Origin: Chloroflexota bacterium | GTDB taxonomy: Bacteria > Chloroflexota > Dehalococcoidia > UBA3495 | Assembly (NCBI GenBank): GCA_002707185.1 | Contig: PAMF01000064.1 | Coordinates: 2,974-14,250 of the forward strand | Length of the DNA stretch: 11,277 nt | Direction of reading: 5' to 3' | Shown: piece by piece, positions 1-5,991 of the stretch | Numbering within the stretch: position 1 is the stretch's first letter | Layout of the letters: each line of letters opens with the position of its first letter | The notes under the pieces: generated by a model | Told to the model about the DNA's origin: nothing | What the model saw: only the letters and a program-made list of their open reading frames with translations | Databases searched by the model: none | Position numbers and translations under genes: made by a program

Positions 1-1193
1 GACCAATGAAATTCGTGCCCTCTCACCCGCTGACCCTTATTTAGTAAAGGGCTGTTAGTTCTAGATTCTACTTCCCTATAGCCCAAATGTAACCTACGAC
101 CCTCCATTGACGAGACGACCGGAATAGCTCCTACCATCGGGTAATGTGTTCCTTCTAAGTCCGACAAGCTATCACCTAAATACATCAAGCCACCACATTC
201 ACCGTATACCGGAAGGCCTTTGTTCACCGCTTGAAGTAAAGATTTGCGCATAGACTCATTTTGACTTAGTTCAGCGGCAAACATTTCTGGAAACCCTCCA
301 CCAATATAAATGCCGCCAACCCCAACCGGCAATTCGGCGTCCGAGAGTGGGCTGAACGGAATTAGTTCAGCTCCCCAAGCCTCTAATAAATCTAATGAAT
401 CTTGGTAATAAAAACTAAAAGCTTCGTCTTGGGCCAAAGCAATCATTGCCTGTTTAGGCTGATCAGTTTCCGGAAATAAATTAGAAGCAACCCAGGTCGG
501 CTTAGTAGTCTCGGCTATCCTAAGAAGATGATCCAGATCTATAGTATCTTCTACTTGTTGGATTAGGGAATCATACCAATTCTGCACGACGGTTCCCTCT
601 ACCGTTGGGATTAATCCCAAATGCCGTTCCGGCTGGACTAAATCATCTCTACGGGGTAAATAACCCAATACCGGTAGCCCGGTAGTCGCCTCAATTTGAG
701 GAGCACAGAACTCCAAATGTCGGGGACCACCCACCCCATTCAGAATCACTCCCTCAATGCGAAGTTCTGGATCAAATTGTTGATAACCCAGAACTTCGGC
801 TGCCACACTCCGAGCAACTTTACCGGCATCTACTACTAGAATTACGGGTGTATCCAGCAATTTGGCCAACTGGGCACTAGATCCGTCCTCAGTAAGACTA
901 GAATGCCCATCAAAGACTCCCATTACGCCTTCTATTACAGAAACCTGTTTCGATTGGCTTGCTCTTTGATATAACTCCGATACAGCATCAGATGACATCA
1001 ACCAAGTATCTAAATTCCGAGAATGGGTGCCACCACATGCCAATTTATGATATGAAGGATCTATATAATCAGGTCCAGCTTTAAACGGCTGGACCTGAAG
1101 TCCACGTTTTGTTAAAGCCCCCATGATACCGGTGGCTATAGTAGTCTTACCGACTCCACTCCGTACTCCTGCTACCATTATTGCAGACGTCAT
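1..1193 (-). CDS. cobB/cbiA: Cobyrinate (hydrogenobyrinate) a,c-diamide synthase, partial at C-terminus
   Basis: The enzyme uses ATP and glutamine to amidate the a and c side chains of the corrin ring in cobalamin synthesis, in the cytoplasm. 397 codons are visible from ATG 1193; the 3' end is beyond base 1. The N-terminal dethiobiotin-synthase-like ATPase domain has a P-loop (G9..GVGKTT at 13-18), FKAGPDYIDP (37-46) and GVMGVFDG (89-96). The C-terminal class I glutamine amidotransferase domain has YGECGG with nucleophile Cys333 (bases 195-197), and GHEFHW lies at the window edge. The family is usually about 430-460 aa, so roughly the last 60 residues are missing. A GAGAGG Shine-Dalgarno site lies 9 nt before the ATG. 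It is last of three genes behind the cobalamin riboswitch, with a 51-nt gap from the gene before. CobB (aerobic) and CbiA (anaerobic) cannot be told apart here. Confidence 0.95.
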   Translation of the reverse strand, partial: MTSAIMVAGVRSGVGKTTIATGIMGALTKRGLQVQPFKAGPDYIDPSYHKLACGGTHSRNLDTWLMSSDAVSELYQRASQSKQVSVIEGVMGVFDGHSSLTEDGSSAQLAKLLDTPVILVVDAGKVARSVAAEVLGYQQFDPELRIEGVILNGVGGPRHLEFCAPQIEATTGLPVLGYLPRRDDLVQPERHLGLIPTVEGTVVQNWYDSLIQQVEDTIDLDHLLRIAETTKPTWVASNLFPETDQPKQAMIALAQDEAFSFYYQDSLDLLEAWGAELIPFSPLSDAELPVGVGGIYIGGGFPEMFAAELSQNESMRKSLLQAVNKGLPVYGECGGLMYLGDSLSDLEGTHYPMVGAIPVVSSMEGRRLHLGYREVESRTNSPLLNKGQRVRGHEFHW

Positions 1194-1244
1194 ACGAAAC
1201 TGCCTCTCACTAATAAAATACCCGATTAATCTAGCTTTTAGTTT

Positions 1245-1640
1245 CTATACAGTTACGTTTTCTCCGTACTGTTCTATTAGGCCCATGAAAAGCTCATGTC
1301 GAGGTCGATTGGTAGCATCGACTTCGGACTTACGAAGATAAATCCTGAAAACCGACTCATCATCCTTATCTAGAAACCAGACCGAATAACTGGGTTCACC
1401 TCTTTCATTGCTTTCTACATATCTGAATTTGAGTCCGGATAGCTTATCCAAATCCATATGTAAATGAGATCCGCTATCAGCCATGAAAGTCACGATATTT
1501 CCCGTTTCGCTGAATCTAACATCATCCAAATTTGTATAGACTTCAGCCGTCGAAACTTGGTTGGAAAGCATCAAGACAACCTCATTAAATCCGATTCCAT
1601 TAACTCCCCTTTGGCAGGCTTGGATAATCTCTTTAATCAT
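1245..1640 (-). CDS. ChuX/HutX-like (haem utilisation carrier fold) small protein
   Basis: The C-terminal half resembles the cytosolic haem carriers ChuX/HutX and the HemS repeat. A HLHMDLDKL segment is followed by a strand, then SVWFLDKDDESVFRIYL, which matches the family pattern of a 'FFD/N..GEAMFK(I/V)(Y/F)' strand pair with an Arg just after it. Two histidines in HLH (59 and 61 from this start) are candidate metal or tetrapyrrole ligands. At about 131 aa it is shorter than HutX/ChuX (roughly 165 aa). Start choice: GGGAG lies 1 nt from an ATG at 1649 but about 10 nt from the ATG at 1640, so 1640 is preferred; 1649 would add three residues. It lies between the [2Fe-2S] protein and cobB in a B12-riboswitch unit, so I infer a corrinoid or other tetrapyrrole as its ligand rather than haem. 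The fold call is moderately sure; the ligand is unproven. Confidence 0.6.
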   Translation of the reverse strand: MIKEIIQACQRGVNGIGFNEVVLMLSNQVSTAEVYTNLDDVRFSETGNIVTFMADSGSHLHMDLDKLSGLKFRYVESNERGEPSYSVWFLDKDDESVFRIYLRKSEVDATNRPRHELFMGLIEQYGENVTV

Positions 1641-1677
1641 AAAATCCATTCTCCCTTAGTACTATAAATAGGCTGAT

Positions 1678-2013
1678 CTATGAGATTGAATGCCTAGTAA
1701 TCATTTCTGCTAGGTCTTCCGGAATCTCATTCAAGCTTACTCTTCCGCGTCTCGTAATCGTCACTTCTCCTGTTCCAATTCCATACAGTGTTTTTTCTCC
1801 TGTTTCCCGGTCGATCAAATCTATCCTTGGCCCATATGTACAGCCAAAAATACAACGGCAAGAAGTCACCATCACCTGATTCTCCATCTCCATCGCTTCA
1901 ACGGCATTCACAATACTTTGAAATAGTTCGACTCCGTTCCGCCCATACGACTCAATCCACGCACAACGTCGGGGATCCGTACATACGATAATATTTCTCT
2001 TCGTATCATTCAT
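1678..2013 (-). CDS. Thioredoxin-like [2Fe-2S] / DUF1636-type metal-binding protein
   Basis: A 111-aa soluble protein with the cysteine pattern of thioredoxin-fold [2Fe-2S] ferredoxins and DUF1636 proteins: C11 and C17 in VCTDPRRC near the first strand, then C54-x3-C58 in SCRCIFGCTYGP followed by the usual YGP turn. C52 is an extra cysteine. DUF1636 proteins are known as neighbours of cobalamin genes. It is the first gene after the riboswitch terminator, and the next gene starts about 37 nt downstream. ATG 2013 sits directly at the end of the terminator U-tract with no close Shine-Dalgarno site. The next in-frame Met (41) would lose C11 and C17, so the start stands. The role is not known; electron transfer or metal handling in corrin synthesis is an inference. 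Confidence 0.75.
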   Translation of the reverse strand: MNDTKRNIIVCTDPRRCAWIESYGRNGVELFQSIVNAVEAMEMENQVMVTSCRCIFGCTYGPRIDLIDRETGEKTLYGIGTGEVTITRRGRVSLNEIPEDLAEMITRHSIS

Positions 2014-2045
2014 AAAAATAAGAAAACCTGACTTTTGAGGTCAGG
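2014..2045 (-). terminator. Intrinsic terminator, expression platform of the riboswitch
   Basis: On the minus strand CCTGAC (2045-2040) pairs with GTCAGG (2032-2027) around a 7-nt loop. A 13-nt U-rich tract (2026-2014) follows and ends at the ATG of the first gene. Its place between aptamer and gene suggests B12-dependent transcription attenuation. Confidence 0.8.
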
Positions 2046-2085
2046 CGTTATTCTTCCCATACCTCTCCACGAAGGTCGTTTAGAA

Positions 2086-2252
2086 TCTCCTGAGGTAGGT
2101 CTCTGGCTTCTGATATAGCTTACTATTCAACACAGTAACCCTTTTAGTACTGCCTTAAATCGCGTTCTTATCAGTTACAGTGGCGGGACCGCACCGGAGT
2201 TAAACCGGTTTCCCTATTATTCCCATGGATTAGATGGGACATCAACAGGATT
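2086..2252 (-). promoter_or_regulatory. Cobalamin (adenosylcobalamin-type) riboswitch aptamer
   Basis: Read on the minus strand, the region carries the conserved core of the cobalamin riboswitch: a GGGAA segment, a CCGG...CCGG hairpin around TTTAACT, GCGGTCCCGCCACTGTA, and near the 3' end the B12 box AAGCCAGAGACCTACC (one G shorter than the usual AGCCAGGAGACC). The ends can form P1: TCCTG (2250-2246) with CAGGA (2092-2088). It lies between a sigma-70-like promoter and an intrinsic terminator, ahead of the [2Fe-2S], ChuX-like and cobB genes. Bound cobalamin would be expected to favour termination and lower expression of the unit; that direction is inferred from the class. Confidence 0.92.
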
Positions 2253-2287
2253 TATTCAATTTCCGTACAATCCACTCTAGAGAATCG

Positions 2288-2316
2288 ATTGTAATACGAG
2301 GCATAAAAAGCGTCAA
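2288..2316 (-). promoter_or_regulatory. Sigma-70-like promoter of the riboswitch/cobB unit
   Basis: On the minus strand TTGACG (2316-2311), a 17-nt spacer and TACAAT (2293-2288). Each box is 5 of 6 to consensus. Transcription would start near 2281, giving a leader of about 270 nt that contains the whole aptamer. Confidence 0.7.
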
Positions 2317-2322
2317 TTTTGC

Positions 2323-2351
2323 TTGACAAAGAATCGAAGCCATCCTACCGT
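2323..2351 (+). promoter_or_regulatory. Possible promoter of the VOC gene
   Basis: A perfect TTGACA (2323-2328), a 17-nt spacer, and TACCGT (2346-2351), a weak -10 box. A start near 2358 leaves about 20 nt before ATG 2379. Its -35 box lies 6 bp from the -35 box of the opposing riboswitch promoter. Confidence 0.45.
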
Positions 2352-2378
2352 ATGCCCACATACTATGAGGAGAGTAAT

Positions 2379-2765
2379 ATGCCAAAGTACGCCTATGACC
2401 ATATCCACCTTCGCACTAAAGATCCCAAGGGCATGGCAGACTACTTCCACCGTATGTTTGACGCCGAAATTATAGAATCAGTCCAGTCTGATGGAATACC
2501 ACGCACCGATTTGGACATTGATGGCTTGCGTGTATTCATTGCACCGGTTGACGAAACTACAAATATAGACCGAAACCCAAAAGAACCCCATCTGGGGCTA
2601 GATCATTTTGGATTTAGAGTTGAAGACGTAGATGCTACCGTATCCGAATTAAAAAATAGAGGCGCCGACATAGCGGTTGAACCAAAAACCATACGACCTG
2701 GAGTCAGAATAGCATTTGTCCGTGCTCCCGACGATGTCAGGATTGAACTACTTCAGAGAGATTAG
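2379..2765 (+). CDS. VOC-family (glyoxalase/dioxygenase-fold) protein
   Basis: A single-unit vicinal oxygen chelate protein of 128 aa with two beta-alpha-beta-beta-beta modules. Module 1 opens with DHIHLRTKDP (7-16). Module 2 opens with LDHFGFRVEDVD (74-85) and ends in IELLQ (122-126). Expected metal ligands are H8, H76 and E123, so a metal-dependent lyase, epimerase or dioxygenase reaction is plausible; the substrate cannot be read from sequence. Start: an in-frame TTG at 2319 lies upstream, but ATG 2379 has a GAGGAG site 6 nt before it, sits after the predicted transcription start, and gives the family-typical N-terminus. It is transcribed away from the B12 unit and converges on the MBL gene. 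A methylmalonyl-CoA-epimerase-like role would fit B12 metabolism but nothing specific supports it. Confidence 0.85.
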   Translation: MPKYAYDHIHLRTKDPKGMADYFHRMFDAEIIESVQSDGIPRTDLDIDGLRVFIAPVDETTNIDRNPKEPHLGLDHFGFRVEDVDATVSELKNRGADIAVEPKTIRPGVRIAFVRAPDDVRIELLQRD

Positions 2766-2796
2766 ACTCGCAGACAGATCATCGCCAAAGATCCGA

Positions 2797-2830
2797 GAAA
2801 AAACATTAAGGTTCTGGTGAATGTCTTAAT
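2797..2830 (-). terminator. Weak intrinsic terminator after the MBL gene
   Basis: Minus-strand ATTAAG (2830-2825) can pair with CTTAAT (2810-2805), followed closely by six U (2803-2798). The stem is short and AT-rich with a 14-nt loop. An alternative ACATT/AATGT pairing exists. It lies in the 76-bp gap between converging genes. Confidence 0.35.
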
Positions 2831-2841
2831 CGCATCCTGAA

Positions 2842-3669
2842 TCACTTAGGGATATACAGAGTGGGGGTCTCTGTAACTACACCTTCTTCTTTTAACTTGT
2901 CGAGATGAGTCTGAATGTTCCTTGAAGCTGAAGACCTTAAATTTTTCCTTAAATTCCGAGGGTAGACCATATCAACTGTGTCGGCAACGGTTTGCGATCC
3001 ATTTCTTAAAGCCTCAAGTACTTGGTCCTCTCTTTCCAGTCTATGCTTTATATACCAATTGATGCGATCTATTCCTCTTTCAATCACTTGCCCATGCCCC
3101 GGACAGATTATGTGAGGCCGTTGACCTAGCATAATATTCAAAGAAGCCATATATTGTTTTAGGTTTCTAACACTGGAGGACGAATTGCCGAGTATATTGT
3201 CGCCACTAAACAAAACCTTATCAGTTGCCAAGTAGTAACACACGTGATCATCTTCATGTCCAGGTGTAAATAAGGCTCTTAATGAAACTCCTCCGCCCGA
3301 TATAATCCTTTCTCGAGACCCCAGCTTAATAACAGTCCCTACCCCTAATCTCTGAGTCAACATTGGTTCTAACTTAGGGTGGCATCTCACCGGACAACCC
3401 ATTGCCTCTTGTAATCTATCTAATCCTCCTATGTGATCGCCGTGGCCGTGAGTTATTAGTATTGAAGAAATCTTGGGATTACCTAATTCTCCATGGTAAT
3501 CAAGAATCTGCCGAGTCCATGATCGGTACGGTTCACCTGTATCAATTAACACCATATGGTCATTTGGATCACCGACGAAATAAATTTGAGTGCCACCCGG
3601 ATGGTGAGCTCCGAACGTAGCTTGATCTTCCATGATGTGAGTACTGTAAACATGTTTGGTTATCTTCAT
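2842..3669 (-). CDS. MBL-fold metallo-hydrolase, LACTB2-like, with C-terminal winged helix
   Basis: A 275-aa cytosolic metallo-beta-lactamase-fold hydrolase. The zinc-site motifs are complete and in order: HGHGDH (H74, H76, D78, H79), GH138, SGD157 and PGH192. Residues from about 210 form a helical and winged-helix tail, with LDKLKEEGVV near the end, like the C-terminal domain of LACTB2 and related hydrolases. That family includes endoribonucleases, glyoxalase II-like thioesterases and thioester hydrolases, so the substrate is open. AGAGGAC lies just before ATG 3669. It is last in the crotonase-tlyA-cinA run, 45 nt after the PncC-like gene. Location beside a crotonase would allow an acyl-CoA or thioester role; the tail would also fit RNA binding. 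Confidence 0.88.
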   Translation of the reverse strand: MKITKHVYSTHIMEDQATFGAHHPGGTQIYFVGDPNDHMVLIDTGEPYRSWTRQILDYHGELGNPKISSILITHGHGDHIGGLDRLQEAMGCPVRCHPKLEPMLTQRLGVGTVIKLGSRERIISGGGVSLRALFTPGHEDDHVCYYLATDKVLFSGDNILGNSSSSVRNLKQYMASLNIMLGQRPHIICPGHGQVIERGIDRINWYIKHRLEREDQVLEALRNGSQTVADTVDMVYPRNLRKNLRSSASRNIQTHLDKLKEEGVVTETPTLYIPK

Positions 3670-3714
3670 ATATGTCCTCTACACTTTACGAAGGGTAGAA
3701 CCCGTTGCCATAAA

Positions 3715-4188
3715 CTAGCTACCAGTCAAATGTCGGCCGAGTAGATCTATCGCGGCCTGGGTAGCCCCGTGCTTCGTAGCGTCACGGTCACCAGATACAT
3801 GAATCTCTACAGCGGTATCTTCCCCATCTTTCACTGATAAACCCACGTAAAACGTACCAACAGGCAACCCAGATCTTCCGGCCGCAGGGCCAGTTACTCC
3901 AGTCGTAGACACAGCAAAGTCCGTTCCCACCAATTCACGGACTCCTCTCGCCATGGCTATAGCAACTTCGCTGCTAACGCTGCCTTTGGTATTGTATATT
4001 TCATCAGATACACCCAAGACACGTTGCTTTAGACCACCCGTATAAGCAACCACCCCACCGGGGAAAAATTTAGAAGCCCCGGGGACGGTACCTAATGTAT
4101 ATCCCACCAAACCACAGGTGCAAGCCTCTGCCACTGAAACTGTCAAGTCACGTTCAAGCAAAATTTCCGCTACATCTTTAACATCCAT
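3715..4188 (-). CDS. CinA C-terminal domain / PncC-like protein with altered active site
   Basis: A 157-aa stand-alone CinA C-terminal domain, the family of nicotinamide-nucleotide amidohydrolase PncC, which deamidates NMN to NaMN in pyridine nucleotide recycling. It carries the family signature: VAEACTCGLVGYTL (19-32), VPGASKFFPGGVVAYTGGLKQ (35-55, K54 kept), STTGVTGPAAG, then LPVGTFYVGL. The usual A-E-S-C-T-G-G motif here reads A-E-A-C-T-C-G: the serine thought to be the nucleophile is Ala22 (codon GCT) and one glycine is Cys25. Activity is therefore doubtful, unless Cys23 or Cys25 substitutes. AAAGGAG lies 6 nt before ATG 4188. The gap from the tlyA stop is 24 nt, so co-transcription is likely. 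Confidence 0.87.
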   Translation of the reverse strand: MDVKDVAEILLERDLTVSVAEACTCGLVGYTLGTVPGASKFFPGGVVAYTGGLKQRVLGVSDEIYNTKGSVSSEVAIAMARGVRELVGTDFAVSTTGVTGPAAGRSGLPVGTFYVGLSVKDGEDTAVEIHVSGDRDATKHGATQAAIDLLGRHLTGS

Positions 4189-4212
4189 AATGAGCTCCTT
4201 TCAAAAAGTTTA

Positions 4213-4956
4213 TTAAACCTCAGTCGATTTTCTTAATAATAAAAAGAATTCTTGGTTCCCTGCATCTCCTAAAATAGGCGAATCACACTGGTCAACCACG
4301 TTAATACCATTGCTTTCTGACCAATCTATGATTTTTCTTAAAACCCGAGCATGGACTTCGGGAGATTTAATGACTCCACGTCTGCCAACATCCTCTCGAG
4401 GTGCCTCGAATTGTGGTTTGACCAATACAATAGCGTTATTTCCAGCTTTCAAATGTAGTAAAACCGAGGGGAGTATCAGAGTCAAAGAGATAAAAGACAC
4501 ATCTATTGTTATTAAATCCACCATAGTCGGAATTTCAAATGCATATCTAGCATTGGATTTCTCTATATTTAGAACTCTTTCATCCTGACGCAGCCGATAA
4601 TGCAATTGTCCATGACCAACATCAACAGCATAAATCCGATCAGCACCTCGCTGAAGCATACAATCCGTAAAACCTCCTGTAGATGCTCCAACATCGAGAA
4701 CCGTATAGCCTGTTACTGATTCATCAAAAGCATCTAGCGCATGAGCTAGCTTAACACCACCTCTGCTAACGAAAGGTATTTTGCCTCTAACCTCGAGCTC
4801 AATATCATTTGCAAGAGAAGTACCTGATTTCAATATCCGACCGGTAGGGCCATAAACTACCCCCTCCATAATTAAGGCCTGTGCTTTTTCTCGGCTTTCA
4901 GCTAATCCACGTTCTACCAAAAGAACATCGGCACGTTTTTTAGCAACTTTAGGCAT
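4213..4956 (-). CDS. tlyA: TlyA-family rRNA 2'-O-methyltransferase
   Basis: The family methylates ribose 2'-OH of cytidines in 16S and/or 23S rRNA using S-adenosylmethionine; older annotation calls it haemolysin A. The protein starts with an S4 RNA-binding domain (KKRADVLLVERGLAESREKA, 6-25), then a linker with RGGVKL (65-70), and a FtsJ-type Rossmann domain with the SAM loop VLDVGASTGGFTDC (86-99), TIDVSF (150-155) and LVKPQFEA (178-185). The K69-D152-K180-E236 set matches the K-D-K-E tetrad of this fold. Start: in-frame TTG 4992 and ATG 4983 lie upstream, but ATG 4956 gives the usual M-x(3-5)-K-R-x-D-V-L-L N-terminus. No start has a well-spaced Shine-Dalgarno site; TAGGAG sits at the end of the upstream gene. 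The length of 247 aa is normal. Confidence 0.93.
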   Translation of the reverse strand: MPKVAKKRADVLLVERGLAESREKAQALIMEGVVYGPTGRILKSGTSLANDIELEVRGKIPFVSRGGVKLAHALDAFDESVTGYTVLDVGASTGGFTDCMLQRGADRIYAVDVGHGQLHYRLRQDERVLNIEKSNARYAFEIPTMVDLITIDVSFISLTLILPSVLLHLKAGNNAIVLVKPQFEAPREDVGRRGVIKSPEVHARVLRKIIDWSESNGINVVDQCDSPILGDAGNQEFFLLLRKSTEV

Positions 4957-5004
4957 CACAAAACTCGCCGGACAGCCGGACATTAGAATCAAACAATTAG
5001 GTTT

Positions 5005-5793
5005 TTATTCTCCTATAAATTCCGGGCGCCTTTTCTCTAAGAAAGCCGTATATCCTTCTAAGTAATCACATGTATCGAATTGTAAAAGAGGCAAATCTGC
5101 TTCTGCTTCCGATAGAGTAGTCAAATCCGGTTTTGCCAGAACCTGGTTAAGTGTACGTTTGTTAATAGCATGGGATAAAGGGGCCAAATCGGCTATATCT
5201 CTTGCCAGTTTGTAAGTCTCGTTTTCCAGGATATCTGAACCAACTACTCTGTTAACGAGACCCATACTCAAGGCTTCTAAACCATCAACTAGTCTACCTG
5301 AATAAAGGATATAAAGGGCGTTACTTTTACCTACCAAATTGATAAGACCCTGCATCTCTAGATGACCAATCGTAATACCCAATTTAGCTACAGGAATACC
5401 TATCCGAATATCATCTGATGCAATTCTCAGATCGGTAGCTACTGCCAATTCACAGCCGCCGCCTGCAGCGAATCCTCTTATCATCGAAATAGTAGGAGTT
5501 TCTAAATTACTAACTGTCCGCAATAAATTGTTGACGGAATCGTTATATTCTCTTCCCAAATTTGAATTAGACCTGTATTGCTGGAAATCACTAATATCTG
5601 CCCCTGCCGAAAAGGCTTCACTTCCAGCCCCAGTTACTATAATCGCTCTGCAATTTATATCCCGATCTAGTTCAATAAAGATATTCGATAATTCTCCCCA
5701 CATCGAATAACTAATAGCGTTCCGCGTTTCCGGCCGGTTGATTATTACCGTCGCCACCGGCGGGTCTTTATCCACCAGGATCCAATCAGACAT
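5005..5793 (-). CDS. Enoyl-CoA hydratase/isomerase (crotonase) family, non-canonical active site
   Basis: A 262-aa crotonase-fold protein. Both oxyanion-hole segments are present: FSAGADI (61-67) and GFAAGGGCELA (107-117), so an acyl-CoA thioester is the likely substrate. The two general acid/base glutamates of enoyl-CoA hydratase are absent: QPEIKLG of the family reads IPVAKLG (133-139, Glu to Val135), and the glutamate after GKS..A is Tyr161. A simple hydratase reaction is therefore unlikely; isomerase, hydrolase, decarboxylase or C-C lyase chemistry is possible. The C-terminal trimerisation segment, ending EKRRPEFIGE, is intact. GAGGGAG lies 4-6 nt before ATG 5793. It is the first gene of a minus-strand run with tlyA, cinA and MBL. 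Confidence 0.88.
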   Translation of the reverse strand: MSDWILVDKDPPVATVIINRPETRNAISYSMWGELSNIFIELDRDINCRAIIVTGAGSEAFSAGADISDFQQYRSNSNLGREYNDSVNNLLRTVSNLETPTISMIRGFAAGGGCELAVATDLRIASDDIRIGIPVAKLGITIGHLEMQGLINLVGKSNALYILYSGRLVDGLEALSMGLVNRVVGSDILENETYKLARDIADLAPLSHAINKRTLNQVLAKPDLTTLSEAEADLPLLQFDTCDYLEGYTAFLEKRRPEFIGE

Positions 5794-5991
5794 TTATCAC
5801 TCCCTCGCTTGACTAGTCTATCTCCTAGCTAACGATTTCAACTTACACTAACTTTACCACCAATTCCAGATCCTCTTAATAGCTGCCTTAGATATTAACT
5901 CTCAAGCTGACGACCTCTAGTGGTTTTAGGTTAAAATAAAAACTAAATAACTGCGAATCCTTTCAGTAATTTGAAAACAGGAGGCAGAGCA
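5794..5991. other. Divergent intergenic region, crotonase / SMP-30
   Basis: 198 bp between start codons of two opposing genes, AT-rich toward the plus-strand gene. On the plus strand CTGACG (near 5909) and TAAAAT (near 5934) lie 19 nt apart, a weak promoter candidate. No convincing minus-strand promoter or hairpin was found. A GGAGG site at 5980-5984 serves the SMP-30 gene. Confidence 0.4.

Noticed and set aside
1123..1341. Plus-strand open frame opposite cobB and the ChuX-like gene
   Set aside because: It is antisense to two well-supported genes, has no family resemblance and no ribosome site.
2319..2378. Upstream TTG start that would add 20 residues to the VOC protein
   Set aside because: It overlaps the -35 box, lies before the predicted transcription start, and ATG 2379 has a strong Shine-Dalgarno site and a family-typical N-terminus.
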